A program made the position numbers and the translations under genes. Below the pieces are notes generated by a model. That model was not told the DNA's origin, did not search any database, and saw only the letters and a program-made list of their open reading frames with translations. This document shows, piece by piece, positions 32,038 through 41,234 of a stretch of DNA of 64,000 bases (position 1 is the first letter of the stretch; the number at the start of each line of letters is the position of its first letter). The DNA lies in contig NZ_CP109496.1 of NCBI RefSeq assembly GCF_036231355.1, positions 2,790,001-2,854,000 on the forward strand. The letters run 5' to 3'. This DNA is from Streptomyces sp. NBC_01431. GTDB lineage: Bacteria; Actinomycetota; Actinomycetes; Streptomycetales; Streptomycetaceae.

Positions 32038-33360
32038 ATGGCACAGAACAACGCGACGAGTGCGCCGGACGGGACCGGGAAGCGGCACGCGGGGGTGTGG
32101 CAGGTCTGGCGCGAGTCCCCGACGGCGGTGAAGTCCCTGCTGGCCGGCACGATGATCAACCGGCTCGGCGGCTTCGTGCAGGTCTTCATGGTGCTGTACC
32201 TGACCCACCGCGGCTTCTCCACCTCACAGGCGGGTGCGGCGCTCGGCGTGTACGGCGCGGGAGCGGTGCTCGGGACGCTGTTCGGGGGGTGGCTGTCCGA
32301 CAAGGTCGGACCGCGGCTGACGATGGTGTCCACCCTGCTGGGCTCGGCGGTGCTGCTCCCTTGTGTTCTCTACCTGAACAGTTACGGGTCGATCCTCGCG
32401 GTCATCGCCGTCAGCGGTGCGGCGAGCCTGGCCTACCAGCCCGCCTCCACCAGCATGATCAGTACCCTCACTCCGCCCGAACGGCACGTCATGATCTTCG
32501 CCATGGGCCGGTTGGCGATCAACCTCGGCACGACGGCCGCGCCCCTGCTCGGCGCGGCGCTCGTCAAGATCTCCTGGAACTTCCTGTTCTGGGGCGAGGC
32601 GCTGGCCGTGGTGATCTTCTCCGCGATCGCGGCGGTCACCCTGCCGCACCACGCGGAACCGGACCCGACGGGTCAGGCGGACGACGGCACCGGGGACAGC
32701 GGGAAGAAAGCGCCCAAGGCCTCGTATCTGGCGGTACTGGCCGACCGCCGCTATCTGCTGTTCCTGCTGGCGATGTTCGTCAGTTCCGTGATCTACATCC
32801 AGCACATTTCGACGCTGCCGCTGACCGTGAAGCACCTCGGTATGGGAATCGAGGCCTATGCGGCGATGATCGCGCTCAATGGTCTTCTCGTGATCGCCTG
32901 TGAACTCCTCGTCGCCAAGGTGGTGCAGCGCTGGCCGATCCGGATCGCGGTCATCGTGGGCGTACTGCTGACGGGTATCGGCATGAGCCTGTACGCCCTG
33001 CCCTGGGGGCTGGCCGCGCTGGTGATCGCCACCCTCGTCTGGTCGCTCGGCGAGATCATCGGCTACCCGTCCCTGTTCTTCGCCTACCCCGCGCAGGCGG
33101 GCCCGCCCCGGCTGCGGGGACGCTATCTGGGGGCCTCGAACGCGCTGTACGGACTCGGCAGCGCGATCGGCCCGTTCATCGGAGTGATGCTCTGGAACCG
33201 CTTCCAGGAAGGACTGTGGCTCGGCTGCGGCGTGGTGGGCCTGCTCGCCGGAGCCGCCGCGTGGAGCGGGGTGCGGCCGGCCGGCGCGGCGGACAAGGGC
33301 GAGGCGGCCCGGATCGATGACTCCGGAACAGCCGATGCGGAGATCCGAAGCGGGGCTTAG
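32038..33360 (+). CDS. MFS transporter, first copy
   Basis: The 440-residue protein has about 12 membrane helices and the MFS loop GGWLSDKVGPRLTM between helices 2 and 3. A charged central loop (residues about 205-225, rich in Gly, Asp and Lys) is present. It heads the rightward operon of ATP-grasp genes, so export of the pathway product or import of a precursor is likely. The ribosome site is weak (GAGTTGG). Substrate specificity cannot be read. Confidence 0.9.
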   Translation: MAQNNATSAPDGTGKRHAGVWQVWRESPTAVKSLLAGTMINRLGGFVQVFMVLYLTHRGFSTSQAGAALGVYGAGAVLGTLFGGWLSDKVGPRLTMVSTLLGSAVLLPCVLYLNSYGSILAVIAVSGAASLAYQPASTSMISTLTPPERHVMIFAMGRLAINLGTTAAPLLGAALVKISWNFLFWGEALAVVIFSAIAAVTLPHHAEPDPTGQADDGTGDSGKKAPKASYLAVLADRRYLLFLLAMFVSSVIYIQHISTLPLTVKHLGMGIEAYAAMIALNGLLVIACELLVAKVVQRWPIRIAVIVGVLLTGIGMSLYALPWGLAALVIATLVWSLGEIIGYPSLFFAYPAQAGPPRLRGRYLGASNALYGLGSAIGPFIGVMLWNRFQEGLWLGCGVVGLLAGAAAWSGVRPAGAADKGEAARIDDSGTADAEIRSGA

Positions 33361-33433
33361 GGCGGCGGCCGCGTCCGCACAACCGAAGATCGCGTAAGCA
33401 GCGCGAACCGTTCTCAGAAGGGGAAGCGAAAAG

Positions 33434-34678
33434 ATGCAACGCCACGTAATCCTGGTCGACCCCTATTCCGAAGCAGTCGAGTACGCGCACGCCTTTCGGA
33501 AGCGCGGTGTCGAACCGGTGGCGGTGCTGAGCACACCGGCACCACTGAAGTCCTACCTCCACGGCTGGAAACCGGATTCCTTCAGCGCGACGCACTTCCA
33601 CGACGGCGACTTCGCGAAGCTCGCCCGGATCATCCGCGGCTACGATCCGATCGCCGTCATCCCGGGTAACGAGTCCGCGGTCAGGCTCGTGGACTCGCTG
33701 ATCGAGGAGCTGGCGCCCGGGACGGGGAACGTGCCGGAGCTCTCCGCGGCCCGCCGGGACAAGTGGCCCATGGCGCAGGCGGTGGCGCGGGCGGGCATAC
33801 CGCACCTTCGTACATTCGCCGCCGCGACCGAGCAAGAGGCGGCGAACTGGCTGCGGGAGACCGGGCTGGAGGGACAGGCCCTGGTGCTCAAGCCCCGGTG
33901 CAGCGGAGGGACGGACGGGGTGCACAAGGTGGAGGCCGGCGAGGACTGGCGGCTCCCCTTCAGGCAGTTGCTGGGCTCCGTCAACATGTTCGACCTGTCC
34001 AACGACAGCATTCTGCTACAGGAGTTCGCGTCGGGAACCGAGTTCGTCGTGGATACGTACTCCGTCAACGGAGAACTCGGTCTGGTGGCCGTGGTCCAGT
34101 ACAGCAAGTCAACGAGGGGAAACCGTATCGGAGTTTATGACGCGGAGGACTATCTGCTTCCCGAAGATCCGCTGGTCGGCGTGCTGGAATCGTATACGCG
34201 CCAGGTCGCGAGGGCGGTCGGCATTCGGACGGGGTGCACCCACACCGAGATCATGATGACGGACCAAGGTCCCAGGCTGATCGAAATCGCGGCACGCCTC
34301 GACGGGGGATGCGGACAGCAGGCCGCGCGGCTCGCGACCGGCGATTGCCAGATCGACCGCGCCGTGCGCCACCATCTGGACTCCGTCTTCGTGCCCGGCT
34401 ACGAGATCGTGCGGCCCACCCGGGTGGCGTGGCTCTCCGCCGCGAACAGCGGCACCATGCGCAACGCGGAAGTGCTCGACGGGGTGCGCGAGCTGGCCTC
34501 CTTCCAGAAGCTGGGCTGCCGCTACCCCAACGGCTCCCGGGTGCCCATGACCGAGGACCTCTTCACCACGCTCGGCTGGGTGCTGCTCTCCGCCCCAGAC
34601 CAGGACGTCGTCGACCAGGACACCAAGCGGGTGCGGGAGATCGAGGCCAAGGTGGTGATCGATCCGCTCGGACCGTAG
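33434..34678 (+). CDS. ATP-grasp ligase 1
   Basis: The 414-residue protein has an N-terminal Rossmann-like domain (RHVILVDPYSEAVEYAHAFRKRG) and an ATP-grasp core. LVLKPRCSGGTDGVHKV is the lysine/Gly-rich loop, LLQEFASGTEFVVDTYSVNG is the central strand, and HTEIMMTDQGPRLIEIAARLDGG carries the Mg-binding Glu and Asn/Asp region. Such carnosine-synthase/BacD-like enzymes join a carboxylate to an amine through an acyl phosphate. AAGGGGAAGCG gives a strong ribosome site. It is paralogous to the next gene. Confidence 0.9.
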   Translation: MQRHVILVDPYSEAVEYAHAFRKRGVEPVAVLSTPAPLKSYLHGWKPDSFSATHFHDGDFAKLARIIRGYDPIAVIPGNESAVRLVDSLIEELAPGTGNVPELSAARRDKWPMAQAVARAGIPHLRTFAAATEQEAANWLRETGLEGQALVLKPRCSGGTDGVHKVEAGEDWRLPFRQLLGSVNMFDLSNDSILLQEFASGTEFVVDTYSVNGELGLVAVVQYSKSTRGNRIGVYDAEDYLLPEDPLVGVLESYTRQVARAVGIRTGCTHTEIMMTDQGPRLIEIAARLDGGCGQQAARLATGDCQIDRAVRHHLDSVFVPGYEIVRPTRVAWLSAANSGTMRNAEVLDGVRELASFQKLGCRYPNGSRVPMTEDLFTTLGWVLLSAPDQDVVDQDTKRVREIEAKVVIDPLGP

Positions 34679-34780
34679 CGGGCCACGTCCCGGCCGGGGG
34701 CGCCGACTGGCAGCAAATCGCGGTTGCGTGGCAGTTTCGCCACTGTCGCGGTTAGCGCCCCGACCAGCACTGTTTGAGCC

Positions 34781-36127
34781 ATGAAGTCCACTCGGCAGCG
34801 ACATGTGATCGTTGTAGACGGCTACCACATACGGGACGGCGACGACCGGGGCTTCGCCAGCGCTTTCCGGGCCCGGGGCGTGCTGCCGGTGACGGTGATG
34901 AGCACCCCGCGGCCCCTGGCGAAATTCGTCAAGAAGAACATCTGGTACCCCGACGACTTCGAGGCCGTGCACTTCTACGACGGCGACTTCGAGGCGATGG
35001 TGAAACTCGTCGAGTCCTACGACCCGGTGGGTATCGTCACCGGCAACGAGAGCGGCGTCGAATTCGCCGCCCAGCTCGTGGAACGCATCATGCCGCAGTT
35101 CCAGAACGTGCCCCAGAGCGCCAAGTGCCAACGCCACAAAGGGGAGATGGCGCTCGCCCTGGAACGGGCCGGACTGCCCGGACCGCGCACCCTGTCGAGC
35201 GACGACCCGACCGAGGTCGACGCCTGGATCAAGGCCAACGGCCTCACCGACCGGCCACTCATCCTGAAGCCGCCGCACAGCGCCGGGACCGACAACGTCC
35301 ACTTCGTTCCGCCCGGCGGCGACTGGCTCGGCCACTTCACCCACATACTCGGCCGGGTCAACGGGTTCGAACTCCGCAACGACACCGTCATCGTCCAGGA
35401 GTTCCTGGAGGGGCCCGAGTACATCGTGGACCTGTACTCGGTGGACGGGCAGCACGGACTCGTCGACACCTGCATCTACGCCAAGCACGACCGGGGCCCG
35501 CGGATCGGCATCTACGACGTCGCCGACTTCCTGCCGCCGGACCACCCCGACGTGGCGGTGCTCGCCGACTACGTGATGCGCGCGGCCGACGCCGTCGGCA
35601 TCCGCAACGGCTCCACCCACGCCGAAGCGATCATGACCGCGGACGGGCCGCGGCTGGTGGAACTGGCCGCCCGCTACTCGGGCAGCTGCATGATGATCTC
35701 CGGATCCCTCGCCACGGGCGACAACCAGATCGAGCGCACCGTACGGCACGTCCTGGACGGGGATTTCAGGCCGTCCTTCGAGCTCGTCAAGGAGGTCCGC
35801 ACGCTCTGGCTCTGTTCGGACTGGGCCGGACCCGTGCGGCACATGGAGATCCTGGAGGCGATCGCCGAGCTGCCCACCGTCCACTCCCTGTCGATCCCGC
35901 CCGACGGCCGGGACATGCCGGTCACCAACGACGTGACCACCAGTCTGGGCTGGGTCATCCAGGGCGCCGACGACTGGGACGCCATCCACCGGGACTCGGC
36001 CCGCATCCGCGAACTGGAGCAGACCTGGAACGCGGCCCGCGCACAGGACGGCCAAGCCCCGGACACCGGCGGCGGGGGCCGCACCGAGCAGCCCGGGAGC
36101 GCCGCCGCGGCGGGGAGGAACACCTGA
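34781..36127 (+). CDS. ATP-grasp ligase 2
   Basis: The 448-residue protein is clearly related to the preceding gene: RHVIVVDGYHIRDGDDRG, VTGNESGVEFAAQLVERI, LILKPPHSAGTDNVHFV, VQEFLEGPEYIVDLYSVDGQH and HAEAIMTADGPRLVELAARYSG. The last 25 residues are a low-complexity Gly/Ala/Pro tail. Duplication with divergence suggests a different amino-acid substrate in the same pathway. It ends 1 bp before the next gene, so the three ligases are surely co-transcribed. Confidence 0.9.
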   Translation: MKSTRQRHVIVVDGYHIRDGDDRGFASAFRARGVLPVTVMSTPRPLAKFVKKNIWYPDDFEAVHFYDGDFEAMVKLVESYDPVGIVTGNESGVEFAAQLVERIMPQFQNVPQSAKCQRHKGEMALALERAGLPGPRTLSSDDPTEVDAWIKANGLTDRPLILKPPHSAGTDNVHFVPPGGDWLGHFTHILGRVNGFELRNDTVIVQEFLEGPEYIVDLYSVDGQHGLVDTCIYAKHDRGPRIGIYDVADFLPPDHPDVAVLADYVMRAADAVGIRNGSTHAEAIMTADGPRLVELAARYSGSCMMISGSLATGDNQIERTVRHVLDGDFRPSFELVKEVRTLWLCSDWAGPVRHMEILEAIAELPTVHSLSIPPDGRDMPVTNDVTTSLGWVIQGADDWDAIHRDSARIRELEQTWNAARAQDGQAPDTGGGGRTEQPGSAAAAGRNT

Positions 36128-36128
36128 C

Positions 36129-37391
36129 ATGTCGCACCAGCCGGCCCGCCTGCCCCATCTCCTGCTCATCTGCCCGCGCTCGGACGTCCTGGGCAAGTTC
36201 GTCGGGCTGCCGGTAGCCCTGACCGTGGTGCACCGGCCGGGCGGGGACCGGCAGTTGGAGGAGTCCCTCGCCCTCGCGGTGGTCGATGCCGACTTCACCG
36301 ACCCGCACGCGCTGCTCGCCGTGGCCCGCGAGGTGCACGCCCGGCGCCCGGTGGACGCGGTGCTCGCGCTCACCGAGCTCTCCCTCCATCCGGCGAGCGT
36401 GGTGGCGCAGGCGCTGGGCGCGCGCGGCAACTCGCCCGCCACCCTCACCCTCACCCAGGACAAGGCCGCCATGCGCGGCCGGCTGCGGGACCGCGGCCTG
36501 GGCGAGGTGGCCCACCAGGTGTGCGCCACGCTCGACGAGGCCCGCGCGGTGCTGCGCCGCTGCCCGAGCGGCGTGATCCTGAAGCCGGTCGACGGCAACG
36601 GCGGAACGGGTGTCCATCTGGCGCGTACGGAAGGGGAGTTGGCCGAGGCGTGGGCCTGGGCCAGCGGCGCCAGGACCGGGTTCGTCTGGCCGCAGGCGGC
36701 AGACGCGTCCAGTGTCCTGGCCGAGGAGTTCCTCACCGGCCAGGAGTTCAGTGTCGAGTCACTGTCGGCCGCCGGGCGCCATCAGGTCCTCGCGGTCACC
36801 CGCAAGCACACCTCGGGCGCCCCGCACTTCGTGGAGACCGGCCACGACCTGCCTGCGATGCTGACGCCCGCCCAGAACCAGGTGGTCCTCGACGCGACCC
36901 TGAACGCGCTGGACGCCGTCGGCTACGCCTGGGGCCCCTGCCACACCGAGGTGATGCTCGCCGAGGGCGGCGAGCGCGCCACCGTCGTCGAGATCAACGC
37001 CCGTCAGGGCGGCGACCAGATCTGGGAGCTGGTCCACCACGTCACGGGCATCGACATGCTCCAGGCCGCGGTCCTCGCTCTCGCCCACGGGGTGCTGCCG
37101 GGCCCCGGGGTGGCTCTCGCGGGCGGCGCGGCCATCCGCTACCTCACCCCGCGCTCCGGCCGGGTGACCTCGGTGACGGGCGTGGCCGAGGCCCGCGCGA
37201 TCGAGGGCGTCATCCGCATCGGCGAACTCCGCGAGGTGGGCGACGAGGTGATGCCGCTCGGCGACTCCTGGAACCGGGCCGGGCACGTCGTCGCGGCGGG
37301 TCCCGATCCGAAGGCCGCCGCGGCCGCGGCCGACGCGGCGGCCGACCGGATCACCGTGCACACCGAACCGATCGAAGGGAAGACGCCGTGA
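36129..37391 (+). CDS. ATP-grasp ligase 3
   Basis: The 420-residue protein is a more distant ATP-grasp: LTLTQDKAAMRGRLRDRGL, VILKPVDGNGGTGVHLA, LAEEFLTGQEFSVESLSAAGRH and HTEVMLAEGGERATVVEINARQGG (metal-binding Glu/Asn). A C-terminal domain with SGRVTSVTGVAEARAIEGV resembles those of L-amino-acid ligases. GGGGAGGAAC precedes the ATG. Its stop overlaps the GTG of the second transporter gene (GTGA). Substrates are unknown. Confidence 0.9.
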   Translation: MSHQPARLPHLLLICPRSDVLGKFVGLPVALTVVHRPGGDRQLEESLALAVVDADFTDPHALLAVAREVHARRPVDAVLALTELSLHPASVVAQALGARGNSPATLTLTQDKAAMRGRLRDRGLGEVAHQVCATLDEARAVLRRCPSGVILKPVDGNGGTGVHLARTEGELAEAWAWASGARTGFVWPQAADASSVLAEEFLTGQEFSVESLSAAGRHQVLAVTRKHTSGAPHFVETGHDLPAMLTPAQNQVVLDATLNALDAVGYAWGPCHTEVMLAEGGERATVVEINARQGGDQIWELVHHVTGIDMLQAAVLALAHGVLPGPGVALAGGAAIRYLTPRSGRVTSVTGVAEARAIEGVIRIGELREVGDEVMPLGDSWNRAGHVVAAGPDPKAAAAAADAAADRITVHTEPIEGKTP

Positions 37392-38683
37392 CGCCCGCCG
37401 GGAACTCCGGAACGGAAACGAAGCACGCCCCGGGGGCTCGACCCGGGCGTTTCGTCGAAGGCAAGGGTCCGGCGTACGTCGTCATCCTCGGCCGCTTCAC
37501 CACCAATATCGGCTTCTTCATGATCATCCCGTTCCTGGCGGTCCATCTGACCAGGGACGAAGGGCTGAGCAGCTTCCAGACCGGTGTGCTCTTCGCCGTC
37601 ATGGAGTTCACCCGGCGCGGCCTCGGCATCCCCTCCGGCTGGGTCAGCGACCGTTTCGGCGCCGCCCGGATCCTGGTCCTGGGTCTCGTCGTCGAGGCGG
37701 GCGCCTACGTCGTGTTCACCTTCGCCGGCGGCAACGTGGGCCTGTGGGGCGCGGCGGTCTCGCTGCTCGGCATCGGCGGCTCCCTCAACAACAACGGCTC
37801 CCGCAGCGTGCTGGCCTCCGGCAACTCCGGCGGCGTCGCGGCCAACCTCAGCCGCTACTACGTGTCCATCAACGGGGCCGCCCTGATCGGCCCGCTGATC
37901 GGCACCGCGCTGATGGCGGGCGGCGCGATGAAGGCCGGGTTCCTGATCGCGGCGGCGCTGCACCTGGTGTTCGCGGTGACCTCCTCGGTGCTGCTGCGCG
38001 GCCTGCACGCCACGAACGCGGCGCCCATCAAGGCCGCCGCCATGGCCGAGGCGCTGCGCGACCGGCCGCTGATGATCTTCTGCGCGCTCGCGGTCGGCGG
38101 CTGGTTCCTGATCACCCAGTACCGGATCGCGCTGCCGCTGACCATCGTCCACCAGAAGCTCTCCTCCGACCTGGTCGGCCCGCTCACCGCCGGTAACGCC
38201 GTGGTGGTGATGGTGACCGTGTGGCTGCTCGGCTCGCGCATCGAGAAGCGGTCCGCGGTCGGCCGCCTCGACGTGTTCATCGCGTCCGGCGTGCTGCTCG
38301 GGGGCGGCTGGCTCCTGTGCGCGGTCGACGGGATCAGCCCGGTCGTGGCCGCGGTGATCGTGACCTCGATCGGCGAGTCGCTGTTCTGCGGCGTGGTGGA
38401 CGCGGTCGTCGCGGGTCTGGCGACCGAGGGCCGCACGGGTCTCTACCTCGGCTACTCCACGATGGCTTGGGGCGTCGGCGGCATGCTGGGCGGCTTCGTC
38501 GCAGGCGGCTTCGACCTGGCCGACCACCACGGCGTACTGGTCCTGTTCTGGCTGGTGCTGGCCCTGGTGGGGGTCGGGTACGCGGTCGGCACCCGGGTGG
38601 TGCGCCGCTCTCTGGCCGCCGAGGTGGACCGGCGCCGCCCCCGCGAGACCACCCCGGCCGACGCGCCCTCCCCCGCCGGCTGA
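37388..38683 (+). CDS. MFS transporter, second copy
   Basis: The 431-residue protein has about 12 membrane helices with MFS loop GIPSGWVSDRFGAARILV. It is translationally coupled to ligase 3. It differs clearly from the first transporter in the operon (no charged mid-loop, different N-terminus), so the two may carry different compounds, for example the product and a protected intermediate. The annotated GTG start overlaps the preceding stop. Confidence 0.9.
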   Translation: MTPAGNSGTETKHAPGARPGRFVEGKGPAYVVILGRFTTNIGFFMIIPFLAVHLTRDEGLSSFQTGVLFAVMEFTRRGLGIPSGWVSDRFGAARILVLGLVVEAGAYVVFTFAGGNVGLWGAAVSLLGIGGSLNNNGSRSVLASGNSGGVAANLSRYYVSINGAALIGPLIGTALMAGGAMKAGFLIAAALHLVFAVTSSVLLRGLHATNAAPIKAAAMAEALRDRPLMIFCALAVGGWFLITQYRIALPLTIVHQKLSSDLVGPLTAGNAVVVMVTVWLLGSRIEKRSAVGRLDVFIASGVLLGGGWLLCAVDGISPVVAAVIVTSIGESLFCGVVDAVVAGLATEGRTGLYLGYSTMAWGVGGMLGGFVAGGFDLADHHGVLVLFWLVLALVGVGYAVGTRVVRRSLAAEVDRRRPRETTPADAPSPAG

Positions 38684-38770
38684 CCCGCTCCCCGCCACAC
38701 CCCGCGATCCCCCGGGCACTCGTACCGAACGGCCCGGAACGCCCGAACCAGCGACCGAGAAGGAGACCGC

Positions 38771-40129
38771 ATGCCGGCCAACGCCCTGCGGGAACGTGTG
38801 CACCAACTGATGGGCCGAGCCGAGGAGGACCTGCGGGACCTGGTCGCGCACCGGTCCGTCGCCGACGCCCGGCAGTACCCAGTGGAAGAGTGCGAGCGCG
38901 CGGCCCTGCTGGTCGCGCGGCTGTTCACCGAGGCCGGCATCCCCGACATGCGCCTGCTGGACACGCCGGACGGCAGCAAGGCCGTGTTCGGCCATCTGCC
39001 GGCCGCCCCCGGCTCCCCCACCGTCCTCCTCTACAGCCACTACGACGTCCAGCCGCCGCTCGACGAGGCCGCCTGGACCACCCCGGTCTGGACCCTCACC
39101 GAGCGCGGCGACGGCCGCTGGTACGGACGCGGGGCCGCCGACTGCAAGGGCAACATCGTCATGCAGCTCACCGCGCTGCGGGCGCTCGGCGACCTGTCCC
39201 GCCTCGGCATCGGCATCAAGGTCATCTCGGAGGGCGCCGAGGAGCAGAGCACCGGCGGCCTGGCGACGCTGGTCCGCGAGAACCCCAAGCTCCTGTACGC
39301 CGACACCGTGCTGGTCTGCGACACGGGCAACTCCGCGGCCGGGGTTCCCACCGCCACCACCGACCTGCGGGGCGTGGTGCACGCCACCGTCTCCGTCCGT
39401 TCGCTGGCCGGGCCGGTGCACTCCGGTTCCTTCGGCGGCCCGGCCCCCGACCCCCTCAACGCGCTGATCGCGATGCTCGCCACCCTGCACGACGCCGACG
39501 GCAACACCACCGTGAACGGCCTTGACAACAGCGGGCGCTGGCAGGGCGCGGACTATCCCGTCGAGCGGTACCGCCGCGACATCGGGGTGCGCGACGGCGT
39601 TCGCCTGATGGGGGACGGCACCGTGGCGGACATGTTGTGGGCAAGGCCCGCCCTGACCGTCACCGGCATCGACTGCCCGCCGGTGGTCGGTTCGGCCCCG
39701 GCCGTGCTCGGCGAGGTCACCGCCAAGCTCAATCTGCGCATCCCGTACGGAACCGACCCGGACGCCGCGTGGCAGGCGCTGGCCGCGCACCTGGCGGCCG
39801 CGGCCCCCTGGGAGGTCGAGGTGGAGACCACGCTGATCTCCTCCAGTCGCCCCTTCCGCTCCCGCACCGACGGCTTGGCCTACGCGGCGCTGGCCGAGGC
39901 GATGCGCGAGGCGTTCGGGCAGGAGCTGACGACCACCGGCCAGGGCGGCTCGATCCCCGTCTGCGACGCGCTCCAGGAGACCTTCCCCGACGCGGAGATC
40001 GCGCTGATCGGTGTGGAGGAGCCGCAGTGCCTCATCCACGCGCCCGACGAGAGCGTGGACCCCCAGGAGATCGAGCGCATGGCACTCGCCCTCGCGTACT
40101 TCCTCCAGACCCAGGGGGAGCAGCCGTGA
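38771..40129 (+). CDS. M20-family metallodipeptidase
   Basis: The 452-residue M20/M28-clan enzyme has two-zinc signatures: VLLYSHYDVQPPLDEAAW (His and catalytic Asp), GRGAADCKGNIV (bridging Asp), SEGAEEQ (catalytic and ligand Glu), VCDTGN (Asp ligand) and LIHAPDESVD (His ligand). All ligands appear present, so it should be active on a peptide or acyl-amino acid. AGAAGGAGACC precedes the ATG. In peptide pathways such enzymes trim an amino-acid mask or degrade the product. Confidence 0.92.
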   Translation: MPANALRERVHQLMGRAEEDLRDLVAHRSVADARQYPVEECERAALLVARLFTEAGIPDMRLLDTPDGSKAVFGHLPAAPGSPTVLLYSHYDVQPPLDEAAWTTPVWTLTERGDGRWYGRGAADCKGNIVMQLTALRALGDLSRLGIGIKVISEGAEEQSTGGLATLVRENPKLLYADTVLVCDTGNSAAGVPTATTDLRGVVHATVSVRSLAGPVHSGSFGGPAPDPLNALIAMLATLHDADGNTTVNGLDNSGRWQGADYPVERYRRDIGVRDGVRLMGDGTVADMLWARPALTVTGIDCPPVVGSAPAVLGEVTAKLNLRIPYGTDPDAAWQALAAHLAAAAPWEVEVETTLISSSRPFRSRTDGLAYAALAEAMREAFGQELTTTGQGGSIPVCDALQETFPDAEIALIGVEEPQCLIHAPDESVDPQEIERMALALAYFLQTQGEQP

Positions 40130-41148
40130 CCGAGAACCTGACGAGACCTCAAGTGACCTTCGGACCGGCCGACATGGCGGACCATCTGAGCCGACTGCGT
40201 CAGGCGGCGCCCGAGCTGCACGCCTGTGTGGATCCGCAACGGGCTCGGACCTGGGCTCACGAACTGGCCCGGTCCGGCCACATCGAGGATGACTTCGCCG
40301 ACGACACGGACGGCGGGAGGGGCACCTCCTACCTACGCGCGCAGGCCCGCAATCTCTCGGCCCGCGCCCAGGGCATCGGCCACCTGCTCTCCCTGGTGCC
40401 GGCCGGGACCCAGCGGCGGCCCGCCGTCGTCGTGGACGTGCTCGGCGGCGACGGCCTGGTCCGCAGGGTCGCGAAGGCCCGGAACCTCACCGGCCTATCG
40501 GTGCTGACCTGCGACGCGTCCCCGTACATGGTGCGCGCCGCCTGGGCGGCCGACTGCCCGGCGCTGGTCCAGCGCGCCGACCGGCTGCTCGTGCGGGACG
40601 GCTGCGTCGACGCGGTCCTCGTCGCCTACGGCTCCCACCACATCGCGCCCGAGGATCGCGCCGAGCTCGCCCACGAGGCGTACCGGGTACTACGGCCGGG
40701 GGGAGTACTGCTGCTCCACGACTTCCTCGTCGGGTCCCCGATGGACACCTGGTTTCGGGACGTGGTCCATCCGTACTCGCGAACCGGTCACGCCTTCGAC
40801 CACTTCACCCGGGAGGAGATCTCGGGATATCTGACCAAGGCGGGCTTCGAGTGGGCCGAGGTGAGCGACATGGCCGACCCCTATGTCGCGACGGCGGCCA
40901 CCGCCCGGGAGGCCGAACTGGAAGTGGGCCGCTACCTGTTGGACATGTACGGGCTCGCCGAGATCGAACGGCTGCACCCGGCGGACGCCGATCACCACAC
41001 CATCGAGCGGGCCAAGGCGATATTCCGCCAGGAGCGGGCGGACGGCTCCCTGGAAACGGCCTGTGTCGAGTACGACGGGTCCGCTGGGACATGGAAGTGC
41101 ACGGTGCCGCGGGTGGCCGTTCTCGGGGTGGGCCGCAAGGCCGACTGA
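40126..41148 (+). CDS. SAM-dependent methyltransferase
   Basis: The 340-residue class I methyltransferase has VVVDVLGGDGLVRRVA (SAM loop), VLTCDASPYMVRAA, AVLVAYGSHHIAPEDRAELAHEAYRVLRPGGVLLLHDF (motifs II and III) and a C-terminal helical extension. The GTG start overlaps the M20 stop (GTGA). It is the last gene of the rightward operon. N- or O-methylation of the peptide product or of an unusual amino acid is possible; the target atom cannot be read. Confidence 0.88.
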   Translation: MTENLTRPQVTFGPADMADHLSRLRQAAPELHACVDPQRARTWAHELARSGHIEDDFADDTDGGRGTSYLRAQARNLSARAQGIGHLLSLVPAGTQRRPAVVVDVLGGDGLVRRVAKARNLTGLSVLTCDASPYMVRAAWAADCPALVQRADRLLVRDGCVDAVLVAYGSHHIAPEDRAELAHEAYRVLRPGGVLLLHDFLVGSPMDTWFRDVVHPYSRTGHAFDHFTREEISGYLTKAGFEWAEVSDMADPYVATAATAREAELEVGRYLLDMYGLAEIERLHPADADHHTIERAKAIFRQERADGSLETACVEYDGSAGTWKCTVPRVAVLGVGRKAD

Positions 41149-41180
41149 GGGCTGAACGGTTTCGCGAGGACAACGTGCTG

Positions 41181-41210
41181 ATGGAGGGGGCGCCTGGGCG
41201 CCCCCTCCAT
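41181..41210. terminator. Bidirectional terminator between convergent operons
   Basis: A perfect 14-bp inverted repeat (arm ATGGAGGGGGCGCC) with a 2-nt centre lies 32 bp past the methyltransferase stop and 24 bp from the stop of the convergent M14-type gene. It is symmetric, so it can work for both. Confidence 0.85.
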
Positions 41211-41234
41211 CGCGTGTCATATGGCTTGTGCCGG

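Noticed and set aside
37139..40039. A 966-codon minus-strand open frame across the transporter, M20 and ligase genes
   Set aside because: The opposite strand holds three well-identified proteins with good ribosome sites; the frame has no motif.
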